From Phoronis pallida (Eukaryota; Phoronida; Phoronidae): 10,282 nucleotides of DNA. Made by a program: the position numbers and the translations under genes. A model generated the notes under the pieces. It saw only the letters and a list, made by a program, of their open reading frames with translations, ran no database searches and was not told where the DNA came from. The stretch is from NCBI GenBank assembly GCA_028565715.1, contig JAOXYC010244678.1, positions 1-10,282 of the forward strand. The letters run 5' to 3'. Within the stretch, counting starts at the first letter, position 1. Every line of letters begins with the position of its first letter. This document shows positions 1-6,984 of the stretch, piece by piece.

Positions 1-91
1 ACGACATCCAGATAATCAGGTTGTAAAAAGAAGAAGAAAAATATATATTATTAATAAAAAGAATCCTAAATATAAAGCAGTACAAAAATAA
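1..91 (+). CDS. rpmJ: Ribosomal protein bL36 (RpmJ), 3' end only
   Basis: The window opens inside a plus-strand gene; the reading frame runs from base 2 to a TAA at 89-91 and gives 29 residues ending in IINKKNPKYKAVQK. This matches the C-terminal two thirds of bacterial bL36, a small protein of the large ribosomal subunit, which in Alphaproteobacteria typically ends INKKNPRFKARQG after a VVRRRGR-type basic stretch (here VVKRRRK). Roughly the first dozen residues lie outside the window. The position where some homologues have a zinc-binding Cys holds Asn (sequence DNQVV), in keeping with forms of L36 that lack the full metal site. It is followed by 52 bp with no gene and then by the tail of the convergent 472-residue gene. 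Recognition rests on motif memory, but the match is strong for so short a piece. Confidence 0.87.
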   Translation, partial: RHPDNQVVKRRRKIYIINKKNPKYKAVQK

Positions 92-143
92 ATAAAATAG
101 TAATTTAAATATTATTAGAATTTTTTATATAATTAATATAGTT

Positions 144-1562
144 TTATGCACACATAGATTCAAAAATATATTTTATATCATCAATTCTTGTTTGTTTATA
201 TTTGCTACCTAATAATTGTGAACTTAATCCAGATATAGTTAAACTTACTGTAGAAAGCTTACTTTCTATTGCCAATTTTAAACTTTCTAATCCTAATCTT
301 CTTTTTGATGAATCTTGGTAATAGTTTAAAGATAATATATAAAATATATTTATTAAAACTTGAATATCTACATTTGTATTATTCCTGGCAAGATTTAAGA
401 ATGAATTTAAAATTTCTTCTTGTGTACTTCTGTCACTTACATCAAAAAAATTTTGCAATACATTAACAAACATTGACTTAAATATTTGATTATATGATTT
501 ATTTTTAAGATCTTTATCATTTGTAAAAAATATATTAGAAGTTAAATTTTTTCTCATTGTATTAATAAATAATATTAATGGTGCATCCTTTTCTTTGTCT
601 AAATGTTTTGCTAAAGATAAAGATTTTGTTGTTAAGTCATCACAAAATGTATTTAATGAAGTAGTAAAATATTCCATATTAATGTTATTTGTAGGATTAA
701 GTTTTAGACTCTTTATTGGTGTTAATTTAAATATAGTATGTACAAATAATATAGTAATAGATATTAAATCTTCTTCTGATACATTTTTATTGATGATTAA
801 TAATTTTTCTTTTAACTGTTTAAACCATTCTAACTTTTTAATAAAATTAATGAAATTTCTTTTACTTATTTCGTCCCTTTCTTTTTGTAACTCAGTTTTT
901 ATTTTTTTTATATTTTCTTGTAAAGCGAATTTTTGTTTTTCATTATAAAGATTTTTTTTTGTTTCTTGTTGTTCTTTAAGAAGATCATCAATAGAAGATT
1001 GCATGTTTTTTACTAATTCTTGAACTTCTTTTAATTCTTGTATATCTTTTTCCTTTTTTTCTATTGAAGTATTTAATAATATTTTTCTATTCTCTTGATT
1101 TAAATTAGATTGTTTTTTTATATCTACTTCTTTTTTTAGTTTATTTAACTCTTCTTTTTTTTTATCCATTAATTTAAAAAGTGTATTTAATCTACTTTCA
1201 TTTTCGCCATGAATAATATCTTGTTGATCTAAACACATAGTATAAAATAGTGAAGACATTAGATCTATAAATTGGCATAATTTAACACCTTCAGTATTTT
1301 GTTTATTATTATCAATGTTATTTATTTTTTTATTTACATCATTTATAAATTCAGTAAGATATTTTTCATATTTTGAATTATTTTTATCTATATTATTTAG
1401 TATTTTTAATAAATTTTGTTTTAAACTATCTACTAATTTTTCAATATCATCTTTATTTTCTTTAGCAAATTTTTGAGCATCATCACTATAATCTATTGTT
1501 TGTATATATTCATTAGCAACAATAAAACATTTATCAATATCACGATCAATTACTTCTACCAT
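144..1562 (-). CDS. Unknown 472-residue helical coiled-coil protein
   Basis: I do not recognise this protein. Residues 1-90 are helical and charged. A short hydrophobic block with LCQFIDLMSSLF follows at 95-106. Residues about 125-255 are a Lys/Glu-rich coiled coil, and 260-450 alternate hydrophobic helices with Asn/Ser-rich linkers. There is no signal peptide and no clear membrane segment. The ATG at 1560-1562 gives MVEVIDRDID; no Shine-Dalgarno sequence precedes it. The gene diverges from rpsP across 99 bp and converges with rpmJ. The block at 95-160 can be aligned loosely, without gaps over much of its length, with residues 299-366 of the 626-residue protein encoded at 4360-6240 (shared LCQ, then a run of hydrophobic residues and a coiled coil). 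That may mean remote kinship, but coiled coils resemble each other by composition. Two runs of nine A on the coding strand lie in the coiled-coil region. Confidence 0.8.
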   Translation of the reverse strand: MVEVIDRDIDKCFIVANEYIQTIDYSDDAQKFAKENKDDIEKLVDSLKQNLLKILNNIDKNNSKYEKYLTEFINDVNKKINNIDNNKQNTEGVKLCQFIDLMSSLFYTMCLDQQDIIHGENESRLNTLFKLMDKKKEELNKLKKEVDIKKQSNLNQENRKILLNTSIEKKEKDIQELKEVQELVKNMQSSIDDLLKEQQETKKNLYNEKQKFALQENIKKIKTELQKERDEISKRNFINFIKKLEWFKQLKEKLLIINKNVSEEDLISITILFVHTIFKLTPIKSLKLNPTNNINMEYFTTSLNTFCDDLTTKSLSLAKHLDKEKDAPLILFINTMRKNLTSNIFFTNDKDLKNKSYNQIFKSMFVNVLQNFFDVSDRSTQEEILNSFLNLARNNTNVDIQVLINIFYILSLNYYQDSSKRRLGLESLKLAIESKLSTVSLTISGLSSQLLGSKYKQTRIDDIKYIFESMCA

Positions 1563-1661
1563 AATAATTATTTTGTAATTTTAGTATTATAAAAATAAAT
1601 TATAGTAAATATATATTAGTAAATTATATGATATATTTTATTCAAATAAAGGCGTTTATAT
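1563..1661. promoter_or_regulatory. Divergent intergenic region, 472-residue gene / rpsP
   Basis: These 99 bp separate two genes transcribed away from each other, so promoters for both should lie here. The sequence is almost entirely A+T and offers many TATAAT-like hexamers; I cannot choose a -35/-10 pair with confidence. The only clear element is the ribosome binding site of rpsP at its right end. Confidence 0.45.
1648..1652 (+). promoter_or_regulatory. Ribosome binding site of rpsP
   Basis: AAAGG lies nine bases upstream of the rpsP ATG, a plausible Shine-Dalgarno spacing. It supports the chosen start. The other genes in the window lack a comparable purine-rich G-containing motif upstream of their starts. 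Confidence 0.6.
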
Positions 1662-1916
1662 ATGTTAAAGATAAGATTAAGAAAAACAGGAAGAAAGCAT
1701 ATTAATACATTTGATATTATCATATGTAATAGTAAACAACCAAGAGATACAAATAGAATATTAGACAAGGTTGGATATTATCAACCATCATTAGAGAGAT
1801 ATCTTAAAATTAATCTTAATAAATTAGGTGAATGGATTAATAAAGGAGCTCAACCTACAATAAGAGTTAAAAAACTTATAATTATTGCTCAAAGTAATGA
1901 TAAATATTTAATTTAA
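1662..1916 (+). CDS. rpsP: Ribosomal protein bS16 (RpsP)
   Basis: An 84-residue protein of the small ribosomal subunit, of the usual length for bS16 (about 80-90). Family signatures are MLKIRLRKTGRK at the start (usual form M-x-x-IRL-x-R-x-G-x-K), an IIICNSKQPRDTNRIL block where other S16 proteins have the VVADSR-x-x-RDGRFIE stretch, then VGYYQP (usually LG-x-YNP) and GEWINKGAQPTIRVKKLI (usual W-x-x-x-GA-x-x-T-x-x-V-x-x-L). bS16 binds 16S rRNA early in 30S assembly. The start is fixed by the family N-terminus and by AAAGG nine bases upstream. Its stop codon shares one base with the trmD start, so the two genes are co-transcribed and probably translationally coupled. In most bacteria rimM sits between them; here it is absent. 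Confidence 0.95.
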   Translation: MLKIRLRKTGRKHINTFDIIICNSKQPRDTNRILDKVGYYQPSLERYLKINLNKLGEWINKGAQPTIRVKKLIIIAQSNDKYLI

Positions 1917-2614
1917 TGTTGGTAATTAAAATTAATATAATTACATTTTTTCCTAATATTTATAATCATTATTTAAATACATCTTTTATTGGACAACTTT
2001 GTAAAGAAAATAAAGTTTCTTTTAGTATATTTGGGTTATTAGATCATAAAATATATGATAATAATAAACGTATTAATATTGATGACAAAGTCTTTGGTGG
2101 AGGATATGGTATGTTAATGAGATTTGATTTTTTATATTTTTTTATAAAAAAATTTAATATAGACACATCTTTGATGATTCACCCATCTCCTAAAGGAGTT
2201 TTATTAAATTATAAATTTATTCCATTTTTATCTAAAGATGTATATAATAATAAGAGCATAACAATTATTTGTTCTAGATATGAGGGGATAGATCGTAGAA
2301 TTATTGATGAATGGAATGTAAAAGAAATAAGTATTGGTGATTATGTTTTATATGATGGTGACACTGCTTGTTTTGTAATAATAAACGCCTTAATAAGAAA
2401 TATGTTATCTAACCCAAGAGCTACAGAAGAAGAAAGCTTTAGTAATAATGGTTTGTTAGAATATGATCAGTATACACATCCTAAAACATTTCTATCAAGA
2501 GATGTTCCTAATGAATTATTTTCTGGCAATCATAAAAATATTAGTAATTGGAGAAAATTAAACTCTATAAAGAATACTATAAATAAAAAAAATGAAGATA
2601 ATAAATATAAATAA
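1916..2614 (+). CDS. trmD: tRNA (guanine37-N1)-methyltransferase TrmD
   Basis: TrmD transfers a methyl group from S-adenosylmethionine to N1 of G37, next to the anticodon, preventing +1 frameshifts. It is a dimeric SPOUT-family enzyme with a trefoil knot. Visible signatures: KINIITFFPNIY at 5-16 (usual I-x-IITLFPEMF), GGGYGMLM at 61-68, CSRYEGID at 119-126 (usually CGRYEGID), SIGDYVL at 139-145, Arg161 at the place of E. coli Arg154, ATEEESF near 169-175 where E. coli has TEDSF with catalytic Asp169, and LFSGNHKNI-x-x-W at 201-212. At 232 residues it is slightly short; the C-terminal helices end in a Lys/Asn tail. The ATG overlaps the rpsP stop as TAATG, with no Shine-Dalgarno sequence. rplS, commonly next, is missing; the following gene is convergent, 15 bp away. 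Confidence 0.95.
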   Translation: MLVIKINIITFFPNIYNHYLNTSFIGQLCKENKVSFSIFGLLDHKIYDNNKRINIDDKVFGGGYGMLMRFDFLYFFIKKFNIDTSLMIHPSPKGVLLNYKFIPFLSKDVYNNKSITIICSRYEGIDRRIIDEWNVKEISIGDYVLYDGDTACFVIINALIRNMLSNPRATEEESFSNNGLLEYDQYTHPKTFLSRDVPNELFSGNHKNISNWRKLNSIKNTINKKNEDNKYK

Positions 2615-2629
2615 TGATTTTGTTAATTT

Positions 2630-4282
2630 TTATTTTTTTAGAAGTCTTTCTACTACTCCATTATGACATAATCTATCATTTGTTGTTATTTCATATAGAG
2701 GATCTATTTTTTTAATAGCAGTTTTAAAAGCATCATCTAAACTTTTTTCTCTACTCAATTCTTTTTTTACATCTGGAAGAATATTATATAACTCTGATAG
2801 ATTCTTCATTAATGCTGTACCCATGCTTGATAATAATAATTTATGTATTACTATAGATAGTTGTAGATTTTTAGAGTTTGTTTTATGTGGGCAAATATCT
2901 TTATCTACATCGTCAGATGGTCTATCTAAAGCTTTTATTAATTCCATTTTACTCATCATTGAAGATTCATTTACTATATTAGATTCATATTTATATATTA
3001 AAAAATTTAAATCTTCTCCAGGAGATAATTTATTTTTTACATCAGGTTTTGTTTCTGATCTTTGTAGACTATTTGAAAGGAATATTGATCTATTAACATT
3101 ATCAAATTTATGATTATCCTTATTATATTCTATTGAAATTATATCTTTTGTATATTGATTTTCTTCATGAACAGATCTTAAAAATCTATTTAAATAATGA
3201 AAAGAAGGGTATGTATTTTCAATATTACTAGATAATGATTTAATATCACTAAGAGCTTCTTCTATTTTCTCCCATATGTTATCTGTATTATTAATAATAT
3301 CTTGAAGATTTGTTATAAGGTCATTACATAACTTTTGATTAGTTTCTTCTTTTCTATATAACTCATTACAATATTTATGAAATTTATGTACTTTATCAGT
3401 TAGAGCCTCTAATGACTGTTGTTGTGATTTTAAATAATCTAATGCTTTTATATATTTTTCTTTATCATTTGCATTTTTACATTGGTCTTTTAAGTCATCA
3501 TAATGCTTCATAAGTTCATATATCATATGGCTTGTAGAAGATATATCACTATAAAATACTTTACTAATATTATTCATATTTTGGAAAAAATGAAATGTAT
3601 TAGTTTGTAAATCATTATCAGCAATACTACTTAATACCATATTTGTAATATAGTTAAATGATCTACCTAAAATACTTTGCTTATTGTTCTTAGATAACAC
3701 CATTTCACTATTAAATACTGACTCATCTGTATTTTTATGTTCATTTTTTTTATCTTCTTCTAATATAACTTTCATATTTAATTCATTATTAGCAGCAATA
3801 GATTTATGATCATCTGAATTAAATAAATGTTCTTTTACAATAGCTTTTGTTTCTTTATCAAGAGTTTTATGTGATTTAGATTCTTTAGTCATATCTGCAA
3901 CTACTGAAGCTCCTCCTATGAAATACCATTTTTTTACATCCGTATATCCTTGAAGAACAGTAATTCTAGCATTTAATCCATTAGAAAATAATTCTAATTT
4001 AATAGCTTCATTGTATTTTTGACTATACTCATTTTGATCTGGTGAGTTTTTTATCTCTTCATTATCTTTTTGTACTTCTTTATATAAATCACCTACATTG
4101 CCTGTATTTGTTTGACTGACCAGAGTCTTAAGTATTCTTCCTTTACTAAGTTGTTGTTCGTTTTGTGTTGTTTGTTGAGCTGTTGATGGCACTTGTTTAA
4201 TAGAACTTTTTGTTTCAACACGTGTTGGATTTTTATAACTTGTGTTTGGAACATCTTTTTTTATTTCTCCTTGAGGATTCAT
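2630..4282 (-). CDS. Unknown 550-residue protein, paralogue of the 626-residue neighbour
   Basis: I do not recognise a known domain. Residues 1-60 are Ser/Thr/Gln/Lys-rich and look disordered. Residues 100-130 (ITVLQGYTDVKKWYFIGGAS) look strand-forming and could be a small folded unit. From about 205 to the end the protein is mostly helical, with coiled-coil potential at 255-350. This C-terminal part aligns by eye with the 626-residue protein immediately upstream: SFNYITNMVL with SFIGSTNKPL; FYSDISSTSHM with MFSDMSFLAHM; LKSQQQSLE with VKSQTQCLV; LIYKYESN with LLYEYNQK; SIVIHKLLLSSMG with ASVIHNLLISGLG; TNDRLCHN with INDKLRNE. The order is conserved throughout. No signal peptide or membrane helix is seen, and the C-terminus is basic (ERLLKK). 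The ATG at 4280-4282 lacks a Shine-Dalgarno motif. The 77-bp gap suggests an operon with the 626-residue gene. Function unknown; an exported host-interaction protein is conceivable. Confidence 0.82.
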   Translation of the reverse strand: MNPQGEIKKDVPNTSYKNPTRVETKSSIKQVPSTAQQTTQNEQQLSKGRILKTLVSQTNTGNVGDLYKEVQKDNEEIKNSPDQNEYSQKYNEAIKLELFSNGLNARITVLQGYTDVKKWYFIGGASVVADMTKESKSHKTLDKETKAIVKEHLFNSDDHKSIAANNELNMKVILEEDKKNEHKNTDESVFNSEMVLSKNNKQSILGRSFNYITNMVLSSIADNDLQTNTFHFFQNMNNISKVFYSDISSTSHMIYELMKHYDDLKDQCKNANDKEKYIKALDYLKSQQQSLEALTDKVHKFHKYCNELYRKEETNQKLCNDLITNLQDIINNTDNIWEKIEEALSDIKSLSSNIENTYPSFHYLNRFLRSVHEENQYTKDIISIEYNKDNHKFDNVNRSIFLSNSLQRSETKPDVKNKLSPGEDLNFLIYKYESNIVNESSMMSKMELIKALDRPSDDVDKDICPHKTNSKNLQLSIVIHKLLLSSMGTALMKNLSELYNILPDVKKELSREKSLDDAFKTAIKKIDPLYEITTNDRLCHNGVVERLLKK

Positions 4283-4359
4283 TTTTAATATTTTTATTTT
4301 TTTTATTATTTTTTTATATATTTGTTAGTTTAATTAATTTTTTTTAATTATGATATATA

Positions 4360-6240
4360 TTATGAAATATCCATAGGTTCATTTCTTAATTTATCATTTA
4401 TCATATCATTATATGAAACATCCATATCTTCAGCTCCATGCGTATCATCATGAATTTTTTTTGTTTTTTGCATTGATAATCCTAATCCTGATATTAATAA
4501 ATTATGTATTACTGAAGCAAACTTTAATTCTTTAGGATCAGATTTATCATCATATAAAAATGGAGCTATACTTATAATTAATTCCTCTATTTTTACATCT
4601 TCTGAGAAAGATTCTTTTGTATTATCACATGATTCTCTAATTTTATTATTTTCTGCTTCTGAGAGAGTTTTATTATCTTTCTGATTATATTCATATAATA
4701 AAGAAGTATAATCTTGATCTATCTTAGAATTTGCATATTCCATGTACACTTTTCCTTTTTTATCGGCTGGTGCTGATAAAGTATTTGATACTTTAGATAA
4801 AGTGTGTGTAGATATTTTACTTTTATCATGAATACCTATTTCATTAAGATATGTACTTATTCTATGTCCATTTTTAATAAAACTATCAAGACGAGCAAAA
4901 TCACCACATTTTGGATATAATTTAATACCTCTAGCTTTTCTAGTATCACCAGGAAACTCTGCTCCACATGTTTTAATACGATAATTTAGATTTTCAACAC
5001 TTGCTGCTGCTACATCTGTACTTTTGATTAGCTCAGTTATTATTAATAATAATTGATTTATTTTTCTATCTGCATCATATTTACCTTCTTTAGGTCTTTC
5101 TATAATACTTTTCTTAAGATCCATACAAAGACTAATTGCTTTTCTTATAATATCTCTTTGATCATCAACAAGGCACTGTGTCTGAGACTTTACTGCATCA
5201 ATATGTCGTTGTACATTTTCTATATCCTCGTTATTCTCTTCTAATACTTCTTTTAATTTAATATCTGTAAGTTTATCTTGCATATGAGCTAAAAAGCTCA
5301 TGTCACTAAACATAAGTAAAAGTAAATTAGTTAGATCTTGACAAAGACTAAGTTTTGTTTTTGGTTCGCCATTTAAAGCATTTTTAAGTATTAGTAGAAA
5401 TAATGGTTTATTTGTTGATCCTATAAAGCTTTTACTTGATTTTACTTGTAATATATTGTCATTTATTTCATCTGAAAAGCCTGTATTATTATTTTTATTT
5501 CTTATAAGTAATTCTACTTTTTCTGCACATGTTTCTATATTTTCTTTTGTTTTTTCAGCTAAAAGAGGTGTTTCAAAATGTTCAACATTTAAATTTTCAA
5601 TTATAGTATATATTTTTGATTTAAATTCTGTTGTTGAGTTATCTGAATTCATTACTTCATCACTTAAAGTTTTATTTAAATTAGAAGCATATATACAATA
5701 TTGTTTTCTATTTAATGGATGTTTTGGATGTTTTGTATTTTTTATACTGCTTAATTCTTCTACTTTACTCATCTTAGCAAAATCTTGAGAATTCATAAAT
5801 GGTATAAAGTAAGCATCATAATCTTTATCAATATACTCTATATTTTCTATATCTATTACTCCAACTATAAAATTTCTTTTGTTATTAGCTATTTCTTTTA
5901 ATATATTTTTTTCATATTTATTTATTTTTTCTTGTTTAAATAATGTTTCTATATTTTTTACAGTATCTTCATATTCAGTGTCAGCTTTATCAGACTTTTC
6001 TTTTCTCTCACGTGCGAATCTTCTTATCTTGGCTTCTTGTCGTCTTATTTTTTCTTCATATAGATGAGAATCTGTCGTTACTGGCTTTTTTTTGTCGAAC
6101 CAAGAAACATCATCACCCTTGGGTTTCTTGTTAATTTCTTCTGTTGATTCTGTTAACTTTCGTTTTCTATTACCATAATCTTTTGTTTCAACAACATCAG
6201 TAGAACTATGAATTACACTAGTAGGATTAGGAGGACACAT
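4360..6240 (-). CDS. Unknown 626-residue protein with bipartite nuclear-localisation motif
   Basis: I do not recognise a known family. Residues 1-60 are polar and probably disordered, and contain a basic pair, a ten-residue spacer and KKPK (residues 26-41), the classic bipartite nuclear-localisation pattern. A second, Arg/Lys-rich helical stretch runs from 62 to 85 (KIRRQEAKIRRFARERKEK). Residues 123-150 look strand-forming (FIVGVIDIENIEYI). From about 265 to the end it is helical and aligns colinearly with the 550-residue protein downstream, including the shared VIH-x-LL-x-S core at 577-584. There is no signal peptide or membrane segment. The start MCPPNPTSV has no Shine-Dalgarno motif; an 8-bp inverted repeat lies 11-30 bases upstream. 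It is first of a likely two-gene transcription unit and diverges from the 175-residue gene. A nucleus-targeted secreted effector is one reading; an internal structural or nucleic-acid-binding protein is another. Confidence 0.82.
   Translation of the reverse strand: MCPPNPTSVIHSSTDVVETKDYGNRKRKLTESTEEINKKPKGDDVSWFDKKKPVTTDSHLYEEKIRRQEAKIRRFARERKEKSDKADTEYEDTVKNIETLFKQEKINKYEKNILKEIANNKRNFIVGVIDIENIEYIDKDYDAYFIPFMNSQDFAKMSKVEELSSIKNTKHPKHPLNRKQYCIYASNLNKTLSDEVMNSDNSTTEFKSKIYTIIENLNVEHFETPLLAEKTKENIETCAEKVELLIRNKNNNTGFSDEINDNILQVKSSKSFIGSTNKPLFLLILKNALNGEPKTKLSLCQDLTNLLLLMFSDMSFLAHMQDKLTDIKLKEVLEENNEDIENVQRHIDAVKSQTQCLVDDQRDIIRKAISLCMDLKKSIIERPKEGKYDADRKINQLLLIITELIKSTDVAAASVENLNYRIKTCGAEFPGDTRKARGIKLYPKCGDFARLDSFIKNGHRISTYLNEIGIHDKSKISTHTLSKVSNTLSAPADKKGKVYMEYANSKIDQDYTSLLYEYNQKDNKTLSEAENNKIRESCDNTKESFSEDVKIEELIISIAPFLYDDKSDPKELKFASVIHNLLISGLGLSMQKTKKIHDDTHGAEDMDVSYNDMINDKLRNEPMDIS
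6118..6168 (-). other. Bipartite nuclear-localisation-like motif (codons 25-41)
   Basis: The N-terminal part of the 626-residue protein reads RKRKLTESTEEINKKPK: Lys26-Arg27, ten residues, then Lys38-Lys39-Pro40-Lys41. This satisfies the classical bipartite rule (two basic residues, 10-12 spacer, at least three basic of the next five) and the spacer is acidic/polar, as in good importin-alpha cargoes. The motif is seen directly; that it works in a host is inference. Confidence 0.5.
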
Positions 6241-6442
6241 TTTTATATTTTTATAAAGTATTCTTTATAAGATAGAATTATTAAATATAAGGTATTTAAA
6301 TTATATTTTTTTTATAAAAAAACTATTTATAGATTAACTTTTATTAGTATTTTAATTTATAATAAATATTATATACTTAGATTTTTATATATATATTTAG
6401 GTATAAATTAGATAATTGTAATATATTATTAAAAATATTCAA
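6241..6442. promoter_or_regulatory. Divergent intergenic region, 626-residue gene / 175-residue gene
   Basis: This 202-bp gap is the longest non-coding stretch in the window and must hold the promoters of two divergent genes. It is nearly pure A+T. It contains an 8-bp inverted repeat with a 4-base spacer at 6251-6270, and a 16-bp palindrome made of T7-AT-A7 at 6307-6322. No small ORF or RNA gene is evident. Individual -10 and -35 boxes cannot be chosen reliably in such sequence. Confidence 0.45.
6251..6270. repeat. Perfect 8-bp inverted repeat upstream of the 626-residue gene
   Basis: TTATAAAG, four bases (TATT), then CTTTATAA. It lies 11-30 bases before the start codon of the minus-strand gene, where an operator or a leader hairpin could act. 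In sequence this A+T-rich such repeats also arise by chance, so a function is only possible. Confidence 0.3.
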
Positions 6443-6970
6443 ATGATTAAAGACATAACAAATAGAACATTATTAGTTGGAATACTTGGATTTGGAATAG
6501 TTTCATTAATAGTTACGATTTATTTAACATCAGGAAAAGCAACAAGAGAATATAAAAGTCATATAAATAAGTTTATATTAGATAACTTTAGACCAAATTT
6601 TAATCCAAATGACAGAGATATGTCTATGGTTAAAAATTTTTTCTATGAAGTCTACACTCCTTCTAGTGCGCTATCATGGTATCTTTTTGGGAAGTCAGAA
6701 AATAATAGCTTTGTATATGAATATATGGATGCTATTAATGAGTCAACAGACAGTGTATCTTTAAGAAAAACTATGAACTCAATTATAGAATTTGTAAAAG
6801 AAAAAAGGCTCAAAGAACAACAGGCAAACTTATCTTTAGAGCAAGCAAGATTAAAAAATGCAAATTTACGTGAAGATTTATTAACAAAGCACCAAAATCT
6901 AAGCGATAAAAGAGAGAAGAGGTTAGAAAGATTAGGAAATCAAAATATGAAAAAAATGAAAAGATTTTAA
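6443..6970 (+). CDS. Unknown 175-residue membrane-anchored coiled-coil protein
   Basis: I do not recognise this protein. After a short polar N-terminus, residues 9-29 (TLLVGILGFGIVSLIVTIYLT) form one clear transmembrane helix. No signal peptidase site follows, so it is probably an uncleaved anchor. Residues 35-110 are a mixed region with FRPNFNPNDRDMS and SSALSWYLFGKS; the two Trp/Tyr-rich pieces suggest a small folded unit. Residues 112-165 form a highly charged helix with coiled-coil character, ending in a basic tail (KKMKRF). Orientation in the membrane is ambiguous because both flanks of the helix carry positive charge. There is no Shine-Dalgarno motif before the ATG. The gene diverges from the 626-residue gene and its 3' end lies 14 bp from the convergent gyrB tail. 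A membrane adaptor for the neighbouring coiled-coil proteins is possible but unsupported beyond position. Confidence 0.78.
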   Translation: MIKDITNRTLLVGILGFGIVSLIVTIYLTSGKATREYKSHINKFILDNFRPNFNPNDRDMSMVKNFFYEVYTPSSALSWYLFGKSENNSFVYEYMDAINESTDSVSLRKTMNSIIEFVKEKRLKEQQANLSLEQARLKNANLREDLLTKHQNLSDKREKRLERLGNQNMKKMKRF

Positions 6971-6984
6971 TTAATTAAAAGTTT

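Noticed and set aside
269-948. Plus-strand open frames of 65 and 117 codons inside the 472-residue gene
   Set aside because: They are antisense to a longer coherent coiled-coil protein, are hydrophobic and Phe/Leu-rich as expected from complementing Lys/Asn codons, and have no family features.
1563-1661. A specific sigma-70 promoter for rpsP (TTGTAA followed by TAAATT at 17 bp)
   Set aside because: In almost pure A+T sequence many equally good pairs exist, so choosing one would not be supported.
4331-4350. 7-bp inverted repeat around six T between the 626- and 550-residue genes, considered as a terminator
   Set aside because: Arms are only A and T, the stem would be weak, and repeats of this kind are expected by chance in such sequence.
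2823-6134. Several plus-strand open frames (62-110 codons) opposite the 550- and 626-residue genes
   Set aside because: All lie wholly within the minus-strand genes, whose paralogous alignment supports the minus frame; compositions are those of antisense shadows.
6307-6322. T7-AT-A7 palindrome considered as a bidirectional terminator
   Set aside because: It lies between two gene starts, not gene ends, and contains no G or C; T/A runs are abundant here.
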